Of a DNA stretch of 64,000 nt, positions 17,292-24,919 are shown piece after piece. A program made the position numbers and the translations under genes. Source of the DNA: Ignavibacteriaceae bacterium (lineage in GTDB: Bacteria > Bacteroidota > Ignavibacteria > Ignavibacteriales > Ignavibacteriaceae); contig JACAFB010000002.1 in NCBI GenBank assembly GCA_013388545.1, forward strand, positions 1-64,000. Reading direction: 5' to 3'. The notes beneath the pieces are model-generated. The model saw only the letters and a program-made list of their open reading frames with translations, made no database searches and was not told the origin of the DNA. Numbering within the stretch: the stretch's first letter is position 1; each line of letters opens with the position of its first letter.

Positions 17292-17820
17292 CTATTTACT
17301 CCACCGGAGTTTTGAAAAATGCTTATCCGTTATCAAGCATCCGGTATCCAGCATCTGGAATCAGGTCTCCGGCATCGATTCAATCCCAACAAATGACTCA
17401 ATGACCTAATGACTAAATGTCTGTAATTTTAAATTTCCCTCTGTGTAATCTGTAGTAAAATCCTATTTAACCCCTCCGGTGTTTTGAAAAATGCTTATCC
17501 AGCATCAAGCATCCAGTATCCAGTATCAAGCATCCAGCATCAGGCATCTGGAATCAGGTCTCCGGCATCGATTCAATCCCAACAAATGACTCAATGACCT
17601 AATGACTAAATTTCTAAAATTTTAAATTTCCCTCTGTGTAATCTGTGATAAAATCCTATTTAACCCCTCCGGTGTTTTGAAAAATGCTTATCCAGCATCA
17701 AGCATCCAGTATCCAGTATCAAGCATCCGGTATCTGGCATCCGGCATCGATTCAGTCTCAACAAATGACTCAATGACCTGATGACTAAATGACTTATTGA
17801 CTCAATGACTAATAAACTCA
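17292..17820. repeat. Three tandem copies of the heptamer/octamer intergenic repeat
   Basis: The 568-bp gap between wzx and the Wzc gene is made of three direct repeats starting near 17292, 17462 and 17654 (about 170, 192 and 167 bp). Each opens with CTATTTA..CC..CCGG.GTTTTG AAAAATGCTTATCC and runs into 7-nt units (AGCATCA, AGTATCC, GGCATCG). It then has CAACAAATGACTCAATGACCTAATGACTAAAT-like octamers, and copies 1 and 2 end with CCCTCTGTGTAATCTGT. Copy number of heptamers differs between units. No open frame, tRNA or clear promoter was seen inside. Confidence 0.85.
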
Positions 17821-20061
17821 ATGCCCCCCTTTATCTTCACCCCGATGATAATAATAGTAGTAATTGTAGTAATAGCCGTAAGACTTTTGATAGTTGAAAT
17901 CATTCAGCACAGTGCCAAGCAGATTATGAGGATTCAGTTCAAACATTCTTCCATATGCACGTAAAAATACATCCATTGGAGTGCTTTCTGCTTTAGATAC
18001 CAGCACAGTTCCGTCAGAAATATTGAAAAGTATTTCTGCATCCGTTACTGCGATAAAAGGAGGGGAGTCAAGCACGATATAATCAAACTTGCTTTTAAGT
18101 TCCTGGATCAGCTCTTTCATCCTGTTCGAGCCCAATAATTCCGATGGGTTGGTAGGAATTGACCCGCTTGTTATAAAACTTAGATTTTCAAGATTTGATT
18201 TCCTGACTAAAGAGTCCGCCGTTCCTTTTGAAAAAAGTAAATCCGTAAGTCCGGGTGACTTTTCACTTTGAAATAAATTATGAACTCTTGGCTTTCTCAA
18301 ATCACAATCCAGAAGCAAAGTATTGTGTCCTGCCTGTGCAAAGCTGCCCGCAAGGTTAAGCGAAACGATTGTTTTACCCTCGGATGGAAGCGAGCTTGTA
18401 ATCAGTACTGTCTTAATCGGTTCTTCATCTACCCTTGCATATTGAATGCGGGTCCTTAAGGCTTTAAATGACTCCGATGCATTGGAATTCGGCTTCACTG
18501 AAACAATGAATTCATCACCTTTATTTTTATTATCAACAAGGCTGTCAATATGGGGAATCCAGGATAAAACCTCAACACCTTTTTTCTCAAGTTCTGCCGG
18601 ATCTTTGATTGAAGTATCGAATGCATACCTGACAAAAACAAACAAAGCTGCTAATCCGAAGCCGGCCAGTATCCCGATAAGCATGACTGAAGTTCTGTTA
18701 GGTTTAACAAGCGTAGCTGTATCTGTTCCCGGATCAAGAATATATGCATCTGAAAGTCTTGTTCTCTCTTTGATCTCAGTTTCCTGGTACTTTTCTTCAA
18801 TTTGGGTGTAAAGCTTTTCATTTGTTGATTTCTCTCTTAATAATTTTGCAAGCTCCAGTCCAAGATCGGGCAGGGCATTAAGTTTTGTCCGGTTTATTTC
18901 TATCTCTTTGGTGTATTCCTCAATAGTCGAATTCAGTGTAATACGCTGCATATTAGCGTCAAATATTCTCTGAATTATCTCTTTCTTTTCTATTGGTGTG
19001 TTCGCACTTAGGTTTGCAAGTACTATGTCTGACTGGCTTTTTCTTATTTTCTCCAGCGTAGTCAACCTCTCATTGAAAGCATTATCGATCATTCTCTTTT
19101 CTTCAGGACTCCTGGCATTGCTTTTATCAATATCGCGCTGTATTTCCAGAGTATTAATCTTCTTTTGTATCTCGATTAATGATGCTTCGTTTATCTGCAG
19201 TTCAACATAGTTTACCAGTGTCGAATCATATTCAGCAAGTTCTCTTTCAAGCGAACTGATTGATTGCTGATTTGTCTTTAATCCTAATCGTGCCTGCCTG
19301 ATTGCTTCTTCAGCGCTGCGGATGTTTTCGGTAAGGTAAATGCTGTATGAATTTATATCTGAAAATCCATTTCTTTTCTGAAAATCACCAATTTCTGTTT
19401 CAATTGAATTTAGTTCGTTCAATTTGTTTTCACGTTCAACTAAAAGGAATTTCTTCAGTGTCGAAAGGTCCTGTTTCTTTAATTCATTTGAATAATCTAT
19501 GTATGCCTGGGCATATGTATTAGTAATAAGCAGCAGTTCTTCTGAAAAAGCACCCTCGCAGGAAATAGTAATTACATTGAGTTCTTCAATTTGCTCAATG
19601 TTGACTGCCTTGGATAATTTCTTTCTGAGATTGTTAACACCTATGGGTGTAAGGTCGCTGCTTCCGGGATATTTTCTTAAGAAGGAGAAGCTGCTTTTGT
19701 CTTTAACAGTCAGGAATGAATCTATTAATGCTAAAGCTACTTTATTACGGATTTCATAACTTTGAAGGAGCTGGATAAGGTTTGGTATTAATCCGTAATT
19801 ATAAAATCCCGGCTCACTCATAAAATTGCCCTCAAGCACGTCCTTATTTGCCTGTTCGATTTTAAGAGTTGTAGTTGCGCGATAAATTCTGTCGGCAGTT
19901 CTCCAGTATATAAATGTTGCTACTGCTGCGGCAAGTAAAATCAGTGCAACTGCTATCCAGTTTTGTTTTATTATATGAAAATATTTCAGGATTTGATCTT
20001 TTACTTCATTATCCTGAAGATTAGGATTTGTCTGCTTGTTTAATTCAGTATTCATTTGCAT
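17818..20061 (-). CDS. Wzc-like polysaccharide co-polymerase and tyrosine autokinase (BY-kinase)
   Basis: A 747-residue fused co-polymerase/BY-kinase. A cytoplasmic start leads to TM1 (35–53), a Wzz domain, a long coiled coil (about 190–430), TM2 (about 458–480) and the kinase domain. Kinase motifs are Walker A SSLPSEGKT (556–564), Walker A' LLLDCDLRKP (582–591) and Walker B YIVLDSPP (661–668). The tail has ten tyrosines between 724 and 738 (SYGYYYNYYYYYHR), the substrate of autophosphorylation. It controls chain length and export together with the SLBB protein encoded 16 nt upstream in transcription order. The ATG at 20061 is kept; it lies close to the preceding gene's stop. Confidence 0.94.
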   Translation of the reverse strand: MQMNTELNKQTNPNLQDNEVKDQILKYFHIIKQNWIAVALILLAAAVATFIYWRTADRIYRATTTLKIEQANKDVLEGNFMSEPGFYNYGLIPNLIQLLQSYEIRNKVALALIDSFLTVKDKSSFSFLRKYPGSSDLTPIGVNNLRKKLSKAVNIEQIEELNVITISCEGAFSEELLLITNTYAQAYIDYSNELKKQDLSTLKKFLLVERENKLNELNSIETEIGDFQKRNGFSDINSYSIYLTENIRSAEEAIRQARLGLKTNQQSISSLERELAEYDSTLVNYVELQINEASLIEIQKKINTLEIQRDIDKSNARSPEEKRMIDNAFNERLTTLEKIRKSQSDIVLANLSANTPIEKKEIIQRIFDANMQRITLNSTIEEYTKEIEINRTKLNALPDLGLELAKLLREKSTNEKLYTQIEEKYQETEIKERTRLSDAYILDPGTDTATLVKPNRTSVMLIGILAGFGLAALFVFVRYAFDTSIKDPAELEKKGVEVLSWIPHIDSLVDNKNKGDEFIVSVKPNSNASESFKALRTRIQYARVDEEPIKTVLITSSLPSEGKTIVSLNLAGSFAQAGHNTLLLDCDLRKPRVHNLFQSEKSPGLTDLLFSKGTADSLVRKSNLENLSFITSGSIPTNPSELLGSNRMKELIQELKSKFDYIVLDSPPFIAVTDAEILFNISDGTVLVSKAESTPMDVFLRAYGRMFELNPHNLLGTVLNDFNYQKSYGYYYNYYYYYHRGEDKGGH

Positions 20062-20077
20062 TGCTTTATTGTTATTT

Positions 20078-20605
20078 TCAGTTATTGCGGAGTATCAGAT
20101 AGATTAGCGTACCGAGTGAAGTTAAAAGCGATAAAATTGTCGTAACCGGTGCAATACTCTCATACCAGTATGAAGCCACCGGCGCTACTATAACATCTCC
20201 GTTTTTTAATATTGTTTTTTTCATCTCTGCAGATTTAATAAAATCTTCGCTGAAAAGATCATCGTAATCAATCACGATTATTTCGTCTTCTTTCACTCCA
20301 AGTGTGTCGTTCTTGAAACGTACTATCCTGATGTCTTCAAGATCGGCTGTTTCGGTTAATCCCCCTGAATAGGAGAGTAATTCAAGCAGGTTAATTCCAT
20401 CCTGAATTTTATAAATACCCGGATTCTTTACCGAGCCCCAGAGTTTCACCTCTATTGAAGGTAAAAACCTTTTGCTGTAATCGAAAATGTTTGGTGCGGT
20501 TTTTAATTCTTCGCCTTCAAAATTTATATCTAACTGACCGTAAACAGGTATAGTCAGCAGTACCGTTATAGTCAGGAAAAGAAAATTCTTAATAGTGTTT
20601 TTCAT
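20078..20605 (-). CDS. Short SLBB-domain polysaccharide export protein with C-terminal TM helix
   Basis: A 175-residue exported protein. It has a signal peptide (MKNTIKNFLFLTITVLLTIPVYGQ, no lipobox), one SLBB domain (about 50–125: VKLWGSVKNPGIYKIQDG, LLSYSGGLTETADL) and a C-terminal hydrophobic helix (APVTTILSLLTSLGTLIYLIL). It is much shorter than Wza (about 380 residues) and lacks the N-terminal Poly_export (PES) domain, so it cannot build a canonical Wza outer-membrane channel alone. Its position next to the Wzc-like gene supports a role in export of the same polysaccharide. Confidence 0.85.
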   Translation of the reverse strand: MKNTIKNFLFLTITVLLTIPVYGQLDINFEGEELKTAPNIFDYSKRFLPSIEVKLWGSVKNPGIYKIQDGINLLELLSYSGGLTETADLEDIRIVRFKNDTLGVKEDEIIVIDYDDLFSEDFIKSAEMKKTILKNGDVIVAPVASYWYESIAPVTTILSLLTSLGTLIYLILRNN

Positions 20606-20664
20606 TTTTTGTCTTTGTTAGTTGTATAATATTCTTTTTTTAATGGATCATCCATTGGTTTGAT

Positions 20665-21717
20665 TCACTTCAAATTATAATACGCTTTGTACCAGTTGAT
20701 GAATTCTTCTATACCGTATTCAAGGTTGCGGTGATTTAAAGTAATTCCTGCTGAGTTTAGTTTACTTATGTCGGCATAGGTATTTTCAACATCACCGGCG
20801 GGAATAGGGAGGAGCTCAAGCTTTGCTTTTCTGCCGGTTTTGTTTTCAAGCATTGAAATCATTGTCATTAGTTCAACGGATTGATGATTACCGATATTAA
20901 ATATTCTGGATTCAGAATTTCCCTTCGTCTCTTCATTCCTGGAAATCTTTTCGATCAGTCCCGATAATCCTTTAATGATATCATCAATGTAAGTAAAATC
21001 CCTTTTCATTTTACCATAATTAAAAACCTTAATTGGTTCATTATCGAAGATGGCTTTGGTGAAAATAAAAAGCGCCATATCAGGTCTGCCCCACGGTCCG
21101 TAAACGGTAAAGAATCTCAGTCCCGTTGATGGTATTCCGAATAAATGCGAATATGTATGTGCCATCAGTTCATTCGACTTCTTTGTAACGGCATACATTG
21201 AGATCGGGTTATCAGTTCTGTCATCTTCGGAAAATGGTATCTTTTTATTTGACCCGTAAACTGAACTCGATGAGGCATAAAGTAAATGCCTCAGGGGATA
21301 TTTTCTGCAGGCTTCCAGTATATTCAGAAACCCTGTAACGTTGCTGTCAATATATGCCTGTGGATTTTCCAGAGAGTATCTTACCCCGGCTTGTGCAGCA
21401 AGATTTACAACCAGATCAAATTTTTCGCGTTTGAATAATTCATTCAGACTATTTCCGTCACTTAAATCAAGCTTAATAAATCTGTAATTATTAAATCGGC
21501 TGCTTTGTACAACTTTATTTTCAATTTGTGAATTCTTCTCAGCTTTAAGGATGGCAGCTTTATCGATTCCTGATTCTTTTAACCTGTCGTACTTTAGGTT
21601 TACATCATAATAATCATTGATGTTATCCAATCCAACAACATCGTATCCTTCCTGCAGAAGCTTATTAGCAAGATGAAATCCGATAAATCCTGCAGTTCCG
21701 GTTATTAATGTTTTCAA
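20665..21717 (-). CDS. NAD-dependent UDP-sugar 4-epimerase (UDP-glucuronate epimerase-like SDR)
   Basis: A 350-residue extended short-chain dehydrogenase. The NAD motif is LITGTAGFIGFHLA (3–16); then come the UDP-uronate-epimerase-like segment GLDNINDYYDVNLKYDRL (30–47), the SSSSVYGSN active-site Ser and the catalytic Tyr/Lys pair in MYAVTKKSNE. The NDYYDxxLKxxRL block is typical of CapI/LpsL-type UDP-glucuronate 4-epimerases, though a GalE-like specificity cannot be ruled out. It sits in the nucleotide-sugar part of the locus, between the SLBB gene and the UDP-sugar dehydrogenase. Confidence 0.88.
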   Translation of the reverse strand: MKTLITGTAGFIGFHLANKLLQEGYDVVGLDNINDYYDVNLKYDRLKESGIDKAAILKAEKNSQIENKVVQSSRFNNYRFIKLDLSDGNSLNELFKREKFDLVVNLAAQAGVRYSLENPQAYIDSNVTGFLNILEACRKYPLRHLLYASSSSVYGSNKKIPFSEDDRTDNPISMYAVTKKSNELMAHTYSHLFGIPSTGLRFFTVYGPWGRPDMALFIFTKAIFDNEPIKVFNYGKMKRDFTYIDDIIKGLSGLIEKISRNEETKGNSESRIFNIGNHQSVELMTMISMLENKTGRKAKLELLPIPAGDVENTYADISKLNSAGITLNHRNLEYGIEEFINWYKAYYNLK

Positions 21718-21765
21718 ATCAATTATGCTTTATTAAAAATTTCTGTTTCTAATTTTAATTCTAAC

Positions 21766-21860
21766 CCGGCATCCGGTATCTGACTTAATGACTTTCATTA
21801 CAACAAATGACCTGATGAGTACAATTGTCTACCAATGACTCAATTACAACGAATGACAAG
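21766..21860. repeat. Dispersed intergenic repeat, copy downstream of the DUF2283 gene
   Basis: It contains CCGGCATCCGGTATCTGAC (heptamers) followed by octamer units (CAACAAATGACCTGATGAG). The stretch ACAATTGTCTACCAATGACT (21821–21840) recurs with one mismatch at 22507–22526 on the other side of the DUF2283/DUF4258 pair. Confidence 0.7.
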
Positions 21861-21875
21861 TATTCTAATAACCTC

Positions 21876-21891
21876 ATCTTTCCGGAAAGAT
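21876..21891. other. Perfect 16-bp palindrome
   Basis: ATCTTTCCGGAAAGAT is its own reverse complement. It lies 8 nt beyond the stop codon of the minus-strand DUF2283 gene. It could form a short hairpin (5-bp stem, 6-nt loop) but has no T-run, so a terminator is not supported; it might be a dimeric-protein binding site. Confidence 0.35.
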
Positions 21892-21898
21892 TCATCAT

Positions 21899-22111
21899 TT
21901 ATGCAGCAGTGCTCTTTAATAAAATAGAGATTGGTAAGTTTTTAATTTCACTAACTTTAAGAATAGAAAAACCCAGGATATTCCCCTGATCGTCTACTTT
22001 CTCCATAACAGCATCATTTTCCGTTTCCTTATAGTACCCCTCTTTCTGATCAAATATCACTTCCAGAAAATCTGCTTCTTTATCAAACCAAACTTTTATT
22101 GCTTTTTCCAT
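21899..22111 (-). CDS. DUF2283 family small protein (possible antitoxin-like partner)
   Basis: A 70-residue protein matching the DUF2283 pattern: KAIKVWFDKEADFLEVIF (an aspartate-rich beta strand), then AVMEKVDDQGNILGFSILKVS. The reading frame is intact. It overlaps the 3' end of the broken DUF4258-like gene by 16 nt. DUF2283 genes are often paired with DUF4258-type genes; a toxin–antitoxin role has been suggested for such pairs but I cannot confirm it. With the partner disrupted, this gene may be a remnant. Confidence 0.8.
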   Translation of the reverse strand: MEKAIKVWFDKEADFLEVIFDQKEGYYKETENDAVMEKVDDQGNILGFSILKVSEIKNLPISILLKSTAA

Positions 22112-22410
22112 ATTGTTGCGCCTTTTTTAATTGTGTCGGTAAAATATGCAGTTATTATAAAGATTTCAGCACCTTTTACTTTCACAACCACACAAAGATA
22201 TTTTTCATTAACAGGTGTAGATTTATAAAATTTATAGTGTAATTCAACTTCAGCATCAGTTTTAGATCTTATCACAAAATCTGGCAAAGCCAATGTATCT
22301 TCAATCTTGTTTATTTGTTATCTCCTTTCAGGGTGGCTTTCTTCCAGATGCTTTCTGCGTTAATCTGTAAATCGTATTCTTCGGTTCTGGTAATCAGCGA
22401 AAATGGTCAT
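22096..22410 (-). pseudogene. DUF4258-like gene disrupted by two in-frame TAA codons
   Basis: The ORF track shows only a 65-residue tail starting at a TTG (22293). The same frame extends upstream to an ATG at 22410 and encodes MTIFADYQNRRIRFTD, stop, RRKHLEESHPERR, stop, then QINKIEDTLALPDFVIRSK and the tail with YLCVVVKVKGAEIFIITAY. The order (IRFTDERxxHLxxxHPE… PDxVxxS… YLxVVVK… IITAYFTD…W) is that of the DUF4258/BrnT-like family of ~105 residues. The stops are at 22360–22362, where the family has Glu after FTD (GAA to TAA is one change), and 22318–22320. Everything else stays in frame, so the gene is a recent nonsense pseudogene unless the sequence is wrong there. Confidence 0.75.
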
Positions 22411-22460
22411 TTCATTAAACTTCGGGTCTTAATGACCTTGTGGTTCCTTCTTTTCTTTAA

Positions 22461-22600
22461 CAACAAATGACCTAATGACTAAATTATAACAAATGACCCA
22501 ATGACTACAATTGTCTACCAATAACTCATTGACCACAAATATTCTGGCACCAAATTCAGGTTCCCAGTATCAAGTATCAGGCATCCAGCATCCGATACAG
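22461..22600. repeat. Dispersed intergenic repeat, copy upstream of the DUF4258 pseudogene
   Basis: It has octamer units (CAACAAATGACCTAATGACT, AACAAATGACCCAATGACTA), the ACAATTGTCTACCAATAACT core shared with 21821–21840, and then heptamers (CAGTATC AAGTATC AGGCATC CAGCATC). It fills most of the 204-bp gap between the pseudogene and the UDP-sugar dehydrogenase gene. Confidence 0.72.
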
Positions 22601-22614
22601 TCTGTGTCTGCTTT

Positions 22615-23910
22615 TTATAACCTGTTATCAACCAGCTCCTTCGGAAGAACTCCTTTCACATCAAAAATAACTTTACCGTTTTTTGATATCTCACTAAAAT
22701 CGAGATTCTTAAATTCATTATGAGCTACCGCAAGAACAATTCCATCATAAGATTTAAGCGACAGATCTTCAGCTTTGAGAAGTTCAATTCCATATTCATG
22801 CTTTACCTCTGCCGGGTCAGCCCATGGATCAAGCACATTAACCAAACATCCAAACTGATTAAGCTCATTGATAATGTCAATCACACGTGAATTTCTGATA
22901 TCGGGACAATTTTCCTTAAAAGTAATTCCTAAAACCAGCACTTTTGCATTATGAATTTTATGTTCTTTCTTTATCATAAGTTTAACAAGCTGATTTGCAA
23001 CAAACACTCCCATTCCGTCGTTGATTCGTCTTCCGGCAAGAATTATTTCGGGGTTGTATCCAAGATGAACTGCTTTATGTGTGAGGTAATACGGATCAAC
23101 TCCGATGCAGTGACCACCAACCAGTCCCGGTCTGAATGGAAGAAAGTTCCACTTTGTACCCGCTGCTTCAAGAACTTCAAGTGTATCTATATTCATTAAA
23201 TCAAAAAGCTTTGACAGTTCATTAACGAAAGCAATATTGATATCTCTTTGTGTATTTTCAATTACCTTAGCCGCTTCTGCAACCTTTATTGAAGACGCAA
23301 GGTGTGTCCCGGCAGTTATTATAGATTTATAAAGCTCATTTACAGTTTCTGCTGATTCCTGATTGCTTCCGCTGACCACTTTCTTTATGTTATGAACTCT
23401 GTGTTCTTTATCTCCCGGGTTTATTCTTTCAGGACTGTAGCCGCAGAAAAAGTCTTTGTTAAACTTCATTCCACTGAATTTCTCAAGCACAGGAACGCAC
23501 ACTTCTTCTGTGCAGCCGGGGTAAACTGTTGATTCATAAATTACAATATCTCCAGAGGATAATACTTTTCCAACTGTTTCGCTTGCCTTGATAAGAGGAA
23601 TTAAATCCGGTCTTTTATATTCATCTATTGGTGTTGGTACAGTTACAATAAAAATCTCAACTGCCCTTAAATCCTCGATTCGATCGGTGTATTCAAGTTT
23701 TTTTGACGATGCAAGTTCTTCTTTACTTACTTCAAGTGTTCTGTCTGAACCTGATCTGAGCTCTTTGATTCTGTTTGAGTTGATATCAAATCCAATGACC
23801 TTAAATTTCTTTCCGAATTCGACTGCAAGAGGGAGACCAACATAACCTAGTCCTATTACTCCGATAATTATTGATTTGTCTTCAATTTTTTTTCTTAATT
23901 GGTTGCTCAT
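22615..23910 (-). CDS. Nucleotide-sugar dehydrogenase (TviB/WbpA/WbpO-type UDP-HexNAc 6-dehydrogenase)
   Basis: A 431-residue enzyme that oxidises C6 of a UDP-sugar to the uronic acid, using two NAD+. It has the NAD-binding [17 protein letters not shown] (17–33), the TviB-like block [19 protein letters not shown] (40–58), the active-site Cys268 in [16 protein letters not shown] (261–276) and the C-terminal UDP-binding domain. The arrangement fits UDP-N-acetylhexosamine dehydrogenases (WbpA, WbpO, TviB) better than UDP-glucose dehydrogenase. With the WbpB- and WbpD-like genes upstream it would start the pathway to a 2,3-diamino-uronic acid sugar. Confidence 0.9.
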   Translation of the reverse strand: MSNQLRKKIEDKSIIIGVIGLGYVGLPLAVEFGKKFKVIGFDINSNRIKELRSGSDRTLEVSKEELASSKKLEYTDRIEDLRAVEIFIVTVPTPIDEYKRPDLIPLIKASETVGKVLSSGDIVIYESTVYPGCTEEVCVPVLEKFSGMKFNKDFFCGYSPERINPGDKEHRVHNIKKVVSGSNQESAETVNELYKSIITAGTHLASSIKVAEAAKVIENTQRDINIAFVNELSKLFDLMNIDTLEVLEAAGTKWNFLPFRPGLVGGHCIGVDPYYLTHKAVHLGYNPEIILAGRRINDGMGVFVANQLVKLMIKKEHKIHNAKVLVLGITFKENCPDIRNSRVIDIINELNQFGCLVNVLDPWADPAEVKHEYGIELLKAEDLSLKSYDGIVLAVAHNEFKNLDFSEISKNGKVIFDVKGVLPKELVDNRL

Positions 23911-24343
23911 TTATTAAATACCTGTATTTATCGGAACGATATCCGGGATAAAGAGAATAATTTATTTATGATAGTTTTTTCCGAAATGTTCAAACACATC
24001 TTCGCCACGTCAGTCACATTCGGCTGATTTGGCGAGGGCGAATTTATTTCTGAATGCACAGTATTATTGCATTTCCCCTGACTTATTTTTTCAAATAGGA
24101 GTATCTTATCACAAGAAATGCTAAATCATTCATCAAATCTGAACCGGTAATAGTTGCAGATCATTTGTTATCAAATAACGAGCCGAAATTTAGTAATTTA
24201 TTTGTAATAATTAAAGAATTCTGGATTTTGAAGAAGAATAGGAGTTATGATGTAAAACTTCAAAATTTCGTAAAATCTAAGCTCTGACAGGAGTGTTCGG
24301 ATTTAATATAACTTCCCCTGATTTTATTGAAAGATTTACTTAT
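23911..24343. other. 433-bp intergenic region, probable leader of the UDP-sugar dehydrogenase operon
   Basis: No coding frame of useful length is seen on either strand, and no heptamer repeats occur here. One imperfect hairpin stands out: TCGCCA (24002–24007) and TCAG (24010–24013) pair with CTGA (24024–24027) and TGGCGA (24030–24035). It is not followed by a T-run on either strand. The rest is AT-rich. A promoter for the minus-strand genes below is expected here but I could not place one. Confidence 0.4.
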
Positions 24344-24919
24344 TTATAACTCCGTTACTATTCCATCTTTTAGCTTGTACTTTTTACCTGTTCTCTCACA
24401 CTCTGCAATTCCTGAATTATCAAATTTCAATCTCTTGCCTGCCTCGCTGACCCACCCGATTAGTTTTCCCGGATTACCAACTATGAGCGCAAAATCAGGA
24501 ACATCTTTAGTAACTACAGCTCCTGCCCCGATAAAACAATGCTTCCCAAGTGTATTCCCGCAAACTATCGTTGCATTTGCTCCGATAGAAGCTCCCTCTT
24601 TTACCAGAGTCTTAATATAGTGTTCGCTTGTTGCCTGAGGATACTTGCATCTGGGATCAAGGATGTTGGTAAATACCATCGATGGTCCGCAAAAAACATA
24701 GTCTTCAAGGATCACTCCTTCATAAATAGAAACGTTATTCTGAATTTTACAATAGTCCCCGATGGTTACATTTGGTCCAACATTAACATTCTGACCCAGT
24801 ACACAATTTTTACCTATCTTTGCATTCTTTTGCACATGTGAAAAATGCCATATCTTCGTTCCATCTCCTATCTCGCAGGGATCGTCAATATAAGATGACT
24901 CATGTTTGTAGTAACTCAT
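24344..24919 (-). CDS. WbpD/WlbB-like UDP-2-acetamido-3-amino-glucuronate N-acetyltransferase
   Basis: A 191-residue left-handed beta-helix acetyltransferase. It opens with YIDDPCEIGDGTKIWHFSHV (10–29), the hallmark of the WbpD/WlbB group, and continues with many hexapeptide repeats and an SMVFTNILDPRCKYPQ loop. The family acetylates the 3-amino group of UDP-GlcNAc3NA to make UDP-GlcNAc(3NAc)A. It overlaps the WbpB-like gene by 4 nt. The missing partner is a clear WbpE aminotransferase; the DegT protein at 14648 is the only candidate in the window. Confidence 0.9.
   Translation of the reverse strand: MSYYKHESSYIDDPCEIGDGTKIWHFSHVQKNAKIGKNCVLGQNVNVGPNVTIGDYCKIQNNVSIYEGVILEDYVFCGPSMVFTNILDPRCKYPQATSEHYIKTLVKEGASIGANATIVCGNTLGKHCFIGAGAVVTKDVPDFALIVGNPGKLIGWVSEAGKRLKFDNSGIAECERTGKKYKLKDGIVTEL

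Noticed and set aside
17292-17820. CRISPR array
   Set aside because: The units are tandem and degenerate, with no constant repeat alternating with unique spacers, and no cas genes are present.
18446-18811. 121-residue plus-strand ORF
   Set aside because: It is antisense to the Wzc-like kinase and has serine-rich shadow composition.
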